Numbered from the stretch's first letter, positions 23,443 to 34,947 are shown. The stretch: DNA of 64,000 bases from Aphelenchoides besseyi (GCA_024699855.1 JAMPIQ010000001.1:1612001-1676000), one strand, 5' to 3'. Numbers and translations: made by a program. The notes: a model not told the origin generated them from the sequence alone.

Positions 23443-25604
23443 ATGACAATGTTCGCCTATCGAACAAGCCATCGATTTGTTTTGCTAATCTTCGTCGTAG
23501 CAAAACTGGTTGTTGGTCGTCGTTTCTCGGTGATTCGCGTTGATGTTGAAACCAAGAATCAATTGGCGTATCTTCAACGCGCCTATCTCAACACAACGAA
23601 ATATGACTTTTGGAAAGAGCCAACAGAACTCGGTGATAAAGCGGATATTATGGTTGAGAAAGAAGTTCAACTTCCCGATCTTATGAATCAGTTGAACAAA
23701 CGAAATTTCACACATCAAATCATTATATCAGATGTTGAAGCGTGAGTCAAAACCTCCATTGGAATTCACGCGAACTTCATTTCAGATTGATTAAACGTCG
23801 AGCAAACGAAACAATCAAACGACGACCAACACATCGAGATCCACCACTTAACAGTGCACAGTTGAATTTTGCTCGTTACCATTCGTTTGCTGAAATGATT
23901 GGATTTCTCAACGGTCTTGCTCTCGGGTTCCCAGATCGTGTTCACGTTCAACCAATTGGCCAAACACATGAAGGAAATAACCATATTTTATAGCTTTCTA
24001 TCTAGAAACTGCACATCGATCGACTTCTCTCATCGAGCGAAGTCGATTGATGTCTTCATAGGTTTCCAGATAGAAAGTTAATGTAAAGGATTTTAGGTCG
24101 CCAGATACCACTCATCAAAGTGAGTTAGTTGCTAGAAATTTGTCTTATTTTCATTTCAGATTGGTACGCGAAGTTCAGTGGCAAAGCCCGCGATCTGGAT
24201 TGACGGAGGAATTCACGCTCGTGAATGGGTCTCACCAGCCGTAATTCTTTATTTCATCAATCAGGTTGACAACTTCTTTTTGATATCTAATTTCATCTTT
24301 TCAGCTAGTGACCGAATATGATCGTCAGCCGATTATCCGTCAAATGGTTGATCAGCTCGACTGGTATATTGCGCCATTGGTTAATCCGGTAATCTTGTTT
24401 TCCGAATTCAGATCAAAGAACGTTTTTTAGGATGGCTATGAGTTTAGTCGCAGTTCTACAGATCCGGAAACGAGATTGTGGCGTAAAAATCGAAGTCCAC
24501 TTCAATGTTCAACAATAAGCACAGGTTAGTGTATATTCCTTTTTTGTCTATCAGTTGCATTTCTTTAGGAGTTTTCACACCACCTCGAACTCAATGTTGT
24601 CAAGGAGTTGATTTGAATCGTAATTTCGATTGGTTTTTTGGTCAAGTCGGTTCGTCTACTGATCCTTGCTCGGAGATTTACTCGGTATGATTGCTGCTAA
24701 TGAAAATAAGTATTCAATTGTTCAGGGCGTCTATGCATTTTCGGAGCCCGAGACACGAGCAATTAGAGACTTTGTGACTTCTTTAAATGGACAACTGAAG
24801 ACATTCCTTACGTTTCATTCGTATTCTCAAATTCTGTAAGTTTGCTTTTAAATTGTGATTTTCATTCGTTTATTCACAGAATGTTTCCGTTTGGACATGC
24901 TTCAAACACGTATCCTGGTAAGTTAAAAAGATAAAATTGATGTAGAAATGTTAAACGAAAGTTCGAATAAAACTTCTTTGTGCAACTTTAAAACAATCAA
25001 AACGTTTCTAATTTTCAGCTGATGTTGATGAGCTGAGGAACACGGCACAACGTGCAGCTTATGCTTTGCAATCACTTTACGGCATTAAATACACGGTGGG
25101 AACTGGTGCTGGTAAGCTAACAACTCGGCAATCGATACTGAGTTTTCTTAATTCAGACACTCTGTACCCGGCATCAGGTGGATCGGAGGACTGGGTAAGT
25201 TAATGAGTTCTTATAAAAGATAACCAATTACTCTTGTAGGCAAAAGGACGGATGGGTGTAAAGTACTCGTTTTTGTTCGAATTGAGGCCCGATGATTCGG
25301 TGGCTGATGGATTCCTTTTACCGGAAAGTCAGGTATCTTTTGATCTGTAAACTATTGGGCTTAAAGAAAGTTTAGATTATTCCAACATGTCGAGAGACGT
25401 GGGAAGCAGTCAAAACGATCGCATCGCAAACCCTACGATACTCCGGCATTCGACCGATTGCACAATCCGTTGCAACAGTTCGCGAATGTCGTGATTTAAA
25501 TGGCAAGTTTGTAGTTCGAGAATAAGATCAATCAACTCGTTTCAGGTTATTGGTATTTGTGTGCTGGCTCTTATGACCTCATGAGCGTAAAACGGTCAAA
25601 TTGA
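23443..25604 (+). CDS. M14A zinc carboxypeptidase (A/B type), copy 1
   Basis: Secreted metallo-carboxypeptidase that removes C-terminal residues from peptides. The N-terminus MTMFAYRTSHRFVLLIFVV is a signal peptide, followed by a propeptide of about 100 aa (ending ISDVEA). The catalytic domain follows, with GIHAREW (zinc ligands His and Glu), a later FHSYSQ (third zinc ligand His), and FELRPD (general base Glu). Also seen are GVDLNRNFDWFF, the usual substrate-pocket segment, and YPASGGSEDW. The last exon ends SVKRSN, stop at 25604. Most introns are 40-60 nt with GT-AG ends, but the intron after ..QTHEG (23974-24096) appears to start GA and contains a strong hairpin; it is followed by a 23-nt microexon (24097-24119). 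It lies in tandem with a second copy downstream. All catalytic residues are intact. Confidence 0.85.
23992..24078 (+). ncRNA. candidate intronic stem-loop (pre-miRNA-like hairpin)
   Basis: Reads as one hairpin in host-gene sense. The outer stem pairs 23994-24009 (CTTTCTATCTAGAAAC) with 24062-24077, 15 of 16 bp. The inner stem pairs 24013-24027 (ACATCGATCGACTTC) with 24039-24053, 14 bp plus one G-U. The loop is 11 nt (24028-24038). An asymmetric internal loop of 3 and 8 nt separates the stems. Size and shape match a metazoan pre-miRNA. A structural hairpin or inserted foldback element is the alternative; no expression evidence is available. Confidence 0.35.
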
Positions 25605-26557
25605 GTTCATGAGCTTCCTCGAGCATTGGATAACAACCGAACGTTAGCCAACAACATCGACGCAAAATTGTTTTGTTCTCAATATTGATCTGCACCCAAG
25701 GAGGCGCCGTTGCTCACCAATTAAATTCGACGGAAACCACAACACCCACCAGTTTCTGGACAACGAATTCACGCCCCAACATTATTAGTGCTTCCTAAAT
25801 CACATCCACAATTTTTTAACGCTAAACGTTTCACGTTGTCCAATTCGACGAATTCTCTCATTCGTTGACTCTTTAAATTTCTCTTTGTGTTGAACGCTTG
25901 TTATTGGGATTGTTGTGAAATGTTGCGGACTAATATTACTTACGGTTCATTTACTTTTAGTTGTTTTACTTTATTTCTTTTCACTTACTCCCATGCCAAA
26001 TTGATTTTTCATCTTACTTCTTTGCCTTCTTTTCTTGAAAATTTACGGTTTGGTTCGCTTTGTTTTGAAATATTCTTCGTGATTTAAAGTAGCAAATAAA
26101 CTTTTTCCCAAATGAATTTAACTGCTTAGTGATTATAAAGGTGCACTGTTATGTTGACTCAAATTCTTGATTGAAAATGCACTAAAATCAGCAAGTGGCT
26201 GGCAAAACATCTGTTCTGTCTCTAACCTTCGATCTTATTTGCATAACGCGGGTATCTTCCGCTTCTTGTTGTTTATTGTTGTTTGCTCATAAACGAACAC
26301 GCGTTCCAGATGCTGTCGATTGGAAGTTTTTGGATCGTTCGAACAAACTCTCCACCCCAATCTAAATTTTCTTTCCGTCCGCTTATTAGAAATTTCCACC
26401 CATCGAAGTTGGTTACGTGAAAAAACTACACGCAGGAATTGTCGATCCGCTGGCGCGACTTTGCGTCGAAGCGGTCTGTCAATTGACTTGTTCGTCATCG
26501 GCGTCTATCGGACGTGTTGTCGGACATCCGCACACAATCCGCCGACACTTTCGCACG
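25605..26557. other. intergenic between the two carboxypeptidase genes
   Basis: Holds the 3'UTR of copy 1, with an AATAAA at about 26094-26099, and the promoter of copy 2. No supported gene. Several short ORFs just upstream of 26558 are read-through of the copy-2 frame. Confidence 0.45.
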
Positions 26558-28797
26558 ATGATTTCACGGCTTATGATTGTGATTGTTTGCGGATTGTTGG
26601 CGCGGAATTCGGATACGTCGACGGCACCACGACAACGAGAGCAAAAGCCGTCGACCATACCACGTTTCTCTGTTCTTCGTGTCGTTCCATCGAATCGGGT
26701 CCAATTGAATGTGCTCGAGGAGTTGGAGCATAACTCGTCACACATCAACTTCTGGACCTCTCCACGGTTGAACTCAGCGGTCGATATGATGGTTCAAGCA
26801 ACGGAGATTGCCAGTTTGAAGTCACAACTTCGTAACATCTCGGGAGTCGACTCGACAGTAATCATTGAAGACGTTGAAAAGTGAGAATTTTCGGCGATTC
26901 GAATTCATTGCTTTCAGATTGATTATTGCACGTGAACAAAAGCCGACAAAAAATGCCGATTTTAATCGACGATTTCGCGATGATACCGAAAATGACGGTG
27001 AAAGTGCTCCACGTTATGACTTCAATCGCTACGGTTCGTACACGGAAATGACAACGTGGATGCGTGCGTTGGCTCGACGTTATCCCTCGATTCTACAGTT
27101 CATTTCAATTGGTAAAACACATGAGAATCGTTCAATTGAGGGATTAGAAGTGAGTGAAAACATCGAGTTCATTTTGCTTTTAATACTTTAGATTGGAACT
27201 AAAAGTCGGAATAAACGAGTGTTTTGGGTTGATGCCGGTAAGTGGTTTCTGGTTTTTATTCAATACGTTCAATTTAAGGAATTCACGCTCGGTTAGTGTA
27301 AATTGTTGATTGAAAGTAAAAGTTTTCGTTTTTATGGAGTGGGCAGCTCCTCATGTTGCTCTTTGGTTTATTCATCAGGTAAAGATCTTATAACTTACGA
27401 CATTATAGTAGCAGTTTTAGTTAACTTCCAAGTACGGTCGAGATCCGAACATCACGAATTATGTCGATCAATTGACTTTTGTTGTGATTCCGAACTTGAA
27501 TCCGGTAATCGTGTTTGTTGTATTCAAGCAAACAATGTTGTTTAGGATGGCTACGAGTTTAGTCGATCTTCAACGAATCCAAATGTAAGATTGTGGAGAA
27601 AGTCACGAAGTCCAAGTCGATGCGTACTCGATCAGTGGAATCGACAGCGTTGTTGTCGTGGAGTTGATTTGAACCGAAATTTCGACTTTCACTTTCGAGG
27701 TTTACATATTTAATTTGCTTGAAAAAGTTGGTATTCAGAAAGCGGTTCAAGTGACGATCCTTGTTCCGAGATCTATCAAGGAAGTGGGCCGTTTAGTGAA
27801 CCGGAAACGCAAGCAGTACGAGATGCGGTTTTGTCGAGTCGATATCGCGGACGAATCGACGGGTTCGTTACACTTCACACCTACTCGCAGGTATTCTGCT
27901 TACTGTGATCATAAGAACCGGAGACTCTTAGATTTGGATTCATCCTTATGGTCACAAAAAAGACAGCTATCCGGGTGAGTTGGTTTTGTTGTCGTTTTGC
28001 TGTTTGAATAATCGGTTGCTTAACGATAAAGATCTTCAGGGGACGTTCAGGAACTGGTAAATGAAAGCATTTTGAAACTTACAGTTATTAAATTTTAGTA
28101 TAATGTTGGTAAAAAGGCAACAAACGCTTTGAGCAAACTTTACGGTACAAAATATGTGGTTGGTAGTGGTGCAGGTAGGTAATGAATTGATTCATCCAAT
28201 AACTTCCCAATGCAGATACCCTCTATCCTGCATCGGGTGGTTCAGAAGACTGGGCCAAACAAACAGTATCAATCAAATACGTTTATTTGTTGGAGTTACG
28301 TCCCGATGAGAAAAGTAAGTGGTCGAGATCGTTGTGATCATTGAAATTGGTTTACAGACTTTGACGGATTTATTTTGGATGAAGATCAATTGATTCCAAC
28401 AGCTCAGGTGAGCTATTAGATTGTCGATCTTCGCCTGAAACCAAAAAATTATCAGGAGACATGGGCGGGAATCAAAGTTGTCGCAGATGCAATCATTCAA
28501 CGATCCCAAAACCGTATGGTCTCACCACCGGCAGCCAGAAGAATGACCGGTAAGTAGAAAAAGTGGCAAGAAATCGGATAGAGTTTAGATGGAAATACAG
28601 CACTTAAACAATATCGTTTCGGTGATGGGACTCCCGGTTCTTGCTACGATATTCGACACGCCTGTAAACGTTGGATTCAAGAAAACGAAAGTCTGTGCAA
28701 AACGGTTCCTGTTTTCATGCGTGAACAATGTGAGATTAACTAATTAACTGCTCGCTTAACTCAATCTTTAGGCGCTTATTCTTGTGGATATTGTTGA
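26558..28797 (+). CDS. M14A zinc carboxypeptidase with C-terminal ShKT domain, copy 2
   Basis: Paralog of copy 1. From the ATG at 26558 (MISRLMIVIVCGLLA, signal peptide), a propeptide precedes the catalytic domain. The zinc site GIHAREWAAP is assembled from a 13-nt microexon (27279-27291) and the next exon. NPDGYEFSRSS, GVDLNRNFDF, YPASGGSEDW and YLLELRPD follow, giving the His/Glu/His zinc ligands and catalytic Glu. After the catalytic domain, the sequence CYDIRHACKRW and CAYSCGYC forms a six-cysteine ShKT (SXC) domain ending at TGA 28795-28797. Nematode M14 enzymes with a ShKT tail occur, such as cuticle-related SURO-1. The intron after the microexon (27292-27335) ends AT instead of AG. The combination of cuticle or gut location is not shown by sequence. 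Confidence 0.85.
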
Positions 28798-29484
28798 CAT
28801 TCAGTTTCTCTTTCAAATCCCGCAAATGATTCAAACAACAGTCGGGTTAAACGTGATTTCAATTCGGGTATCTGACTTTATAATATCGAGATCTTTTGTC
28901 TCAATTCGAATAAAAATTCTTTTTGTTGTGCTCAGTAATACGTTTAGTCCACATCAAACATTTCGGACCCGAAAGATGGAAAATCATCGCACAACAACGA
29001 GCTGTTTCTCGTAGTTCTGTCCATTCTACCAATCGACAAGCAAACTGATGGGTCGCTGTTAGAAGAAGAGAAACTAAAACACGAGGTCTCTTTCGTTTTC
29101 TCTGTTCGTCTAACTCTTACACTTTCTGTTGGAGTTTTGCTGAACAAAAGATGTCCAATATCTGCGAGTGGAACCGTAACTTCGAGATATGAATGGTAAA
29201 CTGAATCCATAGCACAAGCCATGAGCTTACTGTTGATTAATTGCAAAAACGACGAGACCGAAAATCTCATTAAACACATCCGCAATTACTAACGAGCTCA
29301 ATACATCATTTCTATTCGTCACGGCTAACCACAGTCGTGATCTAATCGTTTGTTATTATCAGGATTGATTCATCTCTCTTAACTTCGGATAGCGCAAAGA
29401 TCTTAACGCAAACAAAATTAACACATTTATTCGGCCACAAATAACAAATTTCAATAACAAAACAGTGGACTCCGCTTAATAAAC
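28798..29484. other. convergent 3' intergenic region
   Basis: Carboxypeptidase copy 2 (+) and rpl-4 (-) meet tail to tail. An AATAAA for rpl-4 occurs on the minus strand at about 29427-29432. No gene is seen; a 113-codon minus ORF (28944-29285) has no supporting feature. Confidence 0.5.
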
Positions 29485-30632
29485 TTAAGCCTTGACGGCT
29501 GTTGGTTTGCGCGACGCCAAGAAAGCGGCCCGATGAAGTACTTCGGAGTACGGATTCAACTTGCTCATCAACTTCGGTTTACGCAACGGATTACGATGCA
29601 CGGTACGCACGGGCTTGGGCAACGATTTCGGTTTCACGGCCTTCAATACGCTCTCCGAGTTGATGATTCGCTTGAAGTCGGAGTTGACCATTTTCGGGCG
29701 CGGCAACACGAAGTTCTTCTTGTGCACGGATTTGCGCGTCAATGTGCCGAAGATCTCGTCCAAACGACGGAACGCGGCGTCGGTCCACAAAATCAAACGT
29801 CCGAGATGACCGCCCGGCGCCAACTTCAACAAATTCAATTGAGTGACTTTGAGCGTGGTAACACCGGGGATGTTGCGGAAAGCGTGAACTAATCCACCGT
29901 CATTGTTGTAGACGACAACTGGGCCACGTTTTTGTTTGTGACGACGATTACGACGCTTTCCCTTTCCGGCGCGTTGACGTTTCGATTCGTAGACCTGAAA
30001 AACCGAACGAAATGAAATCAAAGCTCGAAACAGAATCGCTTACCTTCTCAATATCAGCCCACAAGTTCAAACGTTTCAGCAACGCAACGGCATCCTTGGT
30101 CTTCTTCAAACCCTCGATTTTGTCCGAAACGACGAGCGGAATTTCGGCAACTTGGTCGATCACGTGTCCACGTGCTTGAACAAGAGCCGGAACGGCCGAT
30201 GCGGCGATGGCTGATGCGACGGCGTAGCGGCGTTGAGCCACGTTCACTCGACGATGCCAACGACGGTAAGTTTTGGTCGGCGCAAACATGCGACCTCCAC
30301 GGCACATGTTACCGAACGCTCCTTGGCCCGAACGATGCGTACCACCGCCACGAACACGCGGAATACGTGCAACGGCACGTCCAGTACCCCACGATTCGGC
30401 GGAAGTTTGATGTCCTAAACGAAAAAATCAAAACTCGTCTTCGAATCACCATCAACTTACCGGCTTTGGTCGAAACGGCGTACGGTTGACGCTTGTTCTT
30501 GGAGAGTTGATCGTGGATGAAGCTAACGACATCCGGACGAATCGGTGCCTTGAACACGGCCGGGAGTTTGATCTCCTGGCCGGTCGGTTCGTTTTTCTCG
30601 CTATAAACGCTGACAACAGGTCTCGCGGTCAT
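29485..30632 (-). CDS. rpl-4: 60S ribosomal protein L4 (uL4)
   Basis: Large-subunit ribosomal protein with an internal loop reaching the exit tunnel. From the ATG at 30632 it starts [16 protein letters not shown]. Conserved blocks are [37 protein letters not shown] and [17 protein letters not shown], and a basic C-terminal half ends RKPTAVKA at the stop 29485-29487. Three exons are joined by introns near 30416-30459 and 29998-30043. Length is about 350 aa, slightly shorter than human (427 aa) through a shorter tail, as in nematodes. It is the first of three minus-strand genes in a row with a cyclin and rpl-17, spaced about 0.5-0.7 kb, so probably separate promoters rather than an operon. Confidence 0.96.
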
Positions 30633-31174
30633 GTTACCCTAGAATGCAAATTCTATTCCAAAAATATTTCGAACAATTCACAGGAAAACACGGAAAATCA
30701 AAAACCCGAAATCTGCTCAGCACTCGAACGACTGGAGAGTGAGGAGCCTAAAATGCGAAACGTCTTTCCACTCGCGATTCCCACTTCTCCTAAGGTTCGT
30801 TGCGTCGAAACGCCAAACAGCGGCGGTTCAAACGACAATTTTCGTTTCGACTCGTCAACGTTCGAATACGTTTGTAGAACAGTGGGTTTTGCTTATACGA
30901 TGTTGCTATACTGGCTAATGGGTTTTGACTTCAGTCTTCGAATTCCGCAGTTCCAATTGAAAGTAGTCGATTGCGATTGACAAAGACGTTTATAGAAATC
31001 ACATTTAATGATATCGCAAAATCAACAGAACAAAACAAACAATATCGGTTTCGACGAACTTCAAACGTGCTTACAAAAAAAGATGAGCGAAATTATACAT
31101 GAGCGGGTTGGAATGTTAAATATTTTTACAGCGTATAGAAAATACCCGATTGGAACCAGTTCAAGACCCGCGTA

Positions 31175-32158
31175 TTATTGAAAATGAGTTTGAAGATTTG
31201 GAAGAGCATCGACCAGTTGCTTCAAATGAGGATTCTTGTTGTACTTCAAGCGAAGACCAGTGAGTTTGGTTGAGGGATCGAAGTAGTTGGGAAGACGAGT
31301 GACGAGCAATTTCACTTTCGGAACAATATCCGTCTTTTTCAACTCCAATAGATCCATGTATTCTTGCGGAAAGTCTTGTTTGGTGATGTGGAATGCAAGA
31401 GTGAACGCCACAGCGGCCTTCTCGGTCGGCAACCACCAACAGCATTTGTAGTCGATGGTTGTAGCGTCGATAAGCAATTTGCTCAGCTCGTAGTTGATTG
31501 TTTGATCTTTTCGCATGATAATACGAATCTTTCGAATGTAGTGACAAGGATACGTGAAAGCCAAGTTGCCTCGAATCGCCGTTAAGACCTAAGACTAAAA
31601 GGATAACCGAAACAACAATGAAAATGCGTTTACCTGTCGTTCTGCTGCAAAAAGTTCAAGCATGTTGCACACGCTCTTGGACATGTAAATGAAATCATCG
31701 ATGTGTGGTACGATCACTTCCTCGTATTTGCAGGCAACAAAAATGCACGCCAAACCGATGACTTGAAGATTCTCTCTTGTCACTTCCAACGGTTGCATGA
31801 CACGGTCGAGTAAGGCACAGGCCAAGAAGAAGGTGTCGGATGTTAAATCGAATTTACTTTGAATTTGAGCAAGCCAATCCACTAAAATGGCACGCTGCCG
31901 AGCATTGATCTTTGCGTTCTCCAAGAAGTTCTCATCCAATTGACGTTTCTTGGCAAGGTGGGCGAGATACAATTCGACGTCGTGATCGTGAATTTCGCGT
32001 TCTACTTTCTTCTTCAATTCCTTTTCTTTCACCGCTTCCTCTTCCTTGATGATTTCTACTTTCTGAGGACGAGTCGTGGGTTTGAGGACGGCGGGCGCTG
32101 CTTTCGAATTGTTGACAACATTTTTGTTACGAACAGCCAAAGCGGGTCTCGTGGCCAT
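31175..32158 (-). CDS. B-type cyclin
   Basis: Regulatory subunit that activates CDK1 to enter mitosis. From the ATG at 32158 it reads MATRPALAVRNKN; the RPALAVRN block is a destruction-box-like degron (RxxL), followed by a lysine-rich stretch. The cyclin box has ARQRAILVDWLAQIQSKFDL, FLACALLDRV and LQVIGLACIFVACKYEEV, the latter with the typical KYEE, followed by PHIDDFIYMS. The second fold carries FTLAFHITKQDFPQEYMDLL. The stop is at 31175. Only one short intron (about 31591-31633) is needed, giving about 310 aa. The family is certain, though the subtype (B1/B2 or B3) is not. Upstream ORF sequence ahead of 32158 is not needed. Its start faces a short hypothetical ORF on the other strand. Confidence 0.92.
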
Positions 32159-32292
32159 GTCTTCTAAAATCGATGAAATGAATACATGTAAACAAGCTCG
32201 CGAATCGTTTGACAAATGCACGAACATCAACAACAACTTTTGCACAAGATCACATCGAAGTTCGGACACGCACCTCGAAAAACAACCACCAA

Positions 32293-32637
32293 ATGATCAG
32301 AGCCTTTAAAATTGATAGTGTACAAAACCACTGGGTTAACTGGCAACCTGTGAATGTAACCGAAAGCACAATTTGCGTTCACTCCTTCAGCTCGAAAGCC
32401 GCAATCTTCAAACAGCCTATCGATTCGAACGCAAAACGTCGCGGCGTTCATTTTGTCCGATTCGCGCTGAGACAAACGAACGCATTGTTTGCTATTTGTG
32501 GAGTTGATCATAACATTTATGCTTTTAAGCACACGAAAACACCTACTGAAGCATTCAATAAGTGCATTAGCATCAATGAGCTTCACAACAACTTTCGTTG
32601 TTTAAAATGGCCATCCCACTCTCCGTTGCCCGTGTGA
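32293..32637 (+). CDS. hypothetical ORF head to head with the cyclin gene
   Basis: 115 codons from the ATG at 32293 to a TGA at 32637. The protein has a WD-like ring of hydrophobic and aromatic stretches (LFAICGVDHNIYAF, NNFRCLKW), but no motif is diagnostic. It may be the first exon of a spliced gene, since a GTGTGA donor sits at the stop and a TTAGCAG acceptor 37 nt later. The next frame is not long. Only 135 bp separate it from the cyclin start, so it may simply be non-coding upstream sequence. Confidence 0.22.
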   Translation: MIRAFKIDSVQNHWVNWQPVNVTESTICVHSFSSKAAIFKQPIDSNAKRRGVHFVRFALRQTNALFAICGVDHNIYAFKHTKTPTEAFNKCISINELHNNFRCLKWPSHSPLPV

Positions 32638-32821
32638 CTGCATGTTTCTTGGTATTGGATGTTAGCAGAAATCTTTCAAACCTTCTAACCACTTTCTTAT
32701 TATGACCTTCAACTTCTATTCTTACTAATGTTGCTAACGAAATTGCCGAAAACATAATCAAACATTCAATATCAGCATAATAGCTTTAACATTTAACATC
32801 AACAAACGAGAAAAAAACAAC

Positions 32822-33519
32822 TCAGTACTCTCCACGAGCCAATTGACGTCGCTGCTTCTTCTTCGATTCTTTCTTGGCTTTCAACGCGACTTCGGTCGGT
32901 TTCGAGACCACGTCCTTCTTCTCGCAGAGAATCAATTCAACGTGACAAGGCGATGACATGTACGCTGAAAAGCAGAGAATAACAATCACGTTTCTTGCAC
33001 AACTTACGATTGATACGACCATGAGCACGATAGGTGCGTCGACGCATTTTGGCGGCCCGTTGAACAACAATATGCTCAATGACCAAATGGTCGATGTCCA
33101 ATCCCTTCATTTCGGCGTTGCTTTCAGCGTTACTGAAATCGCAGATACTCAATGATTGTTGGTCAGAATACTCCGAAACATACCGCAACAATTGAAGAAG
33201 AAATTCGGCCGATTTCACTGGCCAACGTCCCTGAGTAACTCCCCAGGTTTTGGCTTGAGCTTTACGACCGACGGTGTGGTTGAAACGACGGAACGGCACG
33301 ATCTCCTTCTTTTCCTTAACGTTCTCGAGGAAACGCAACGCACGTTTAATCGGCATTCCCTTGCTGAAAAACGTTCTAATCAAACGAAAATGGTTGTTTG
33401 ACTTACAGAGCACGAGCAGTTTCGTGGGTGTTCTTGAAATGAACACGAAGATCCGATCCGCGTGCTTTGCACGACTTGGAAGTGTTGTCCGGTTCTTTGC
33501 AGTAGTGGATTTTTCCCAT
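32822..33519 (-). CDS. rpl-17: 60S ribosomal protein L17 (uL22)
   Basis: Large-subunit protein near the tunnel exit. From the ATG at 33519 it begins [20 protein letters not shown] with the expected [16 protein letters not shown]. It is followed by [40 protein letters not shown] and a [20 protein letters not shown] block, and ends [10 protein letters not shown] at 32822. Four exons with three short introns make about 185 aa, the usual length. An upstream splice acceptor and intron-like sequence ahead of 33519 suggest a short 5'UTR exon. It is head to head with the zinc-finger gene (394 bp between starts). Confidence 0.96.
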
Positions 33520-33913
33520 TGTGCGATAACCTAAAACCCGACTAAATCACAAAACACTCCGAAAATCGACTCGAATGGTCCCGAGTTAAAGCGACACGGA
33601 AATTTGCGAAGAAAGCAAATGAAGCGAACACGAAAATCAAATCGAATATTGGATTTGTATTTTACTCAAAATTACAATCGAAATAACAAGTGATTAAGAG
33701 TCCAAAAACCACGAACTTAACGACGAAAAATCCAATCAGATTCCACAGCAGCCGACTTGCGAGGCCCGTTTCAGAAGTCTACGGTAAAGGTTTGGCGTTT
33801 TGTTTTCGCTTCGTGATCGGTTGGTCACATGAAACAGGGTTTTTGCCAAGTAAGTTCTTCGCGCTGAAAACAAATTCGTCAAGGGAAGATCGTCGAACTG
33901 TCCGATTTCAGTG

Positions 33914-34947
33914 ATGGAGCTGTCGACAAACTACAAATGCTCGGCATGTGCTTTTACATTCGAGAGTGCGGATCTGATGTTGAGACATCTGACGAATCTG
34001 AGTGATGATTCTTTTCATCGGCAGCCGACATTTGAGTGCGTCGAATGTAATTTGACGCAACTGAAATGCCAGGAGCTGGCGACCCATCTCTCAACGATTC
34101 ATCACAATGTCATTCCGAGTACATCCACTGCACAACTCAACGCTTCTTCTCAACGATCTCAATCCACGACGAACTTCGATTGTTTAGACTGCGATTCGTC
34201 GTTCAATTCCGCCGCCAAACTGAAGAAGCATCAGACGACTCACGATGGTATGAATTGAATACTCTTGTTTTGAACGAGTTTTTTAGAACAAAAACAGTTT
34301 GTTTGTTCGAAGTGCAATGCCCGATTCAAAAGGAAGTCCAATTTGGTTCAACATTCCGGAGTGCACAGTCGATCGTCAGCCAACTCGTTGAGATGCTCGA
34401 TGTGTGAGAAGACTTTTCTTTCACGTTCAGCTCTGAAATTGCACTTTCGAATTCATACAAACACAAAACCGTTTGCGTGTGTTTTTAATGGTTGTTCGGA
34501 GCATTTCAGGTTGGTGATTGTGAAACATAGCATTGGCATTAACGTAGTGTAGAACACGGAATCTGATGAACTCGCATGTCAATCGTAAACATTTGGGTTT
34601 GAGCACGACAAACAAAACAGAATACTCGGCAGCTGAAGCCCAACGATTGGTCAGACGAATAGCCGAATTGAGTGGAAAGACGATCAGCGAGGATCCACCG
34701 CTGAAAAAGTCCAAAACATCCGCCTTTTCGGCATTCTCACTAAAACGCGCTGAAGTGGATCGGGTTCGTCAGTTGGGTTGTGCTTCGTTAGATCAAAACT
34801 ACGCGTCGATTTATCAGCACCAGATTCAGGTATCAAAATCACTTATTCTCAATCAATCTCTTTTAGAGTGCTCAGCCGCTGCAACGTCGCGCCGAATCCG
34901 GTGGATTTCCGTTTGCTCCCAGTGATTATCGAAATACATCGAATTGA
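33914..34947 (+). CDS. C2H2 zinc-finger protein
   Basis: Likely DNA-binding regulator, about 300 aa in five exons. At least five fingers are visible: YKCSACAFTFESADLMLRHL, FECVECNLTQLKCQELATHL, FDCLDCDSSFNSAAKLKKHQ, FVCSKCNARFKRKSNLVQHS and LRCSMCEKTFLSRSALKLHF, followed by a C-terminal finger starting FACVFNGC. Between fingers 2 and 3 is a Ser/Thr-rich linker (about 34100-34170). The C-terminal part after the fingers is a helical, Glu-rich stretch with KKSK and ends PFAPSDYRNTSN, stop at 34947. The ATG at 33914 lies two bases after a TTTCAG acceptor, so a 5'UTR intron or trans-splice site is likely. The stop is about 97 bp from the convergent DPH6 gene. I cannot name the gene. Confidence 0.82.

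Noticed and set aside
32227..32586. Minus-strand 119-codon ORF upstream of the cyclin start
   Set aside because: Would require read-through into the cyclin promoter and lacks motifs; opposite strand has an equally weak ORF.
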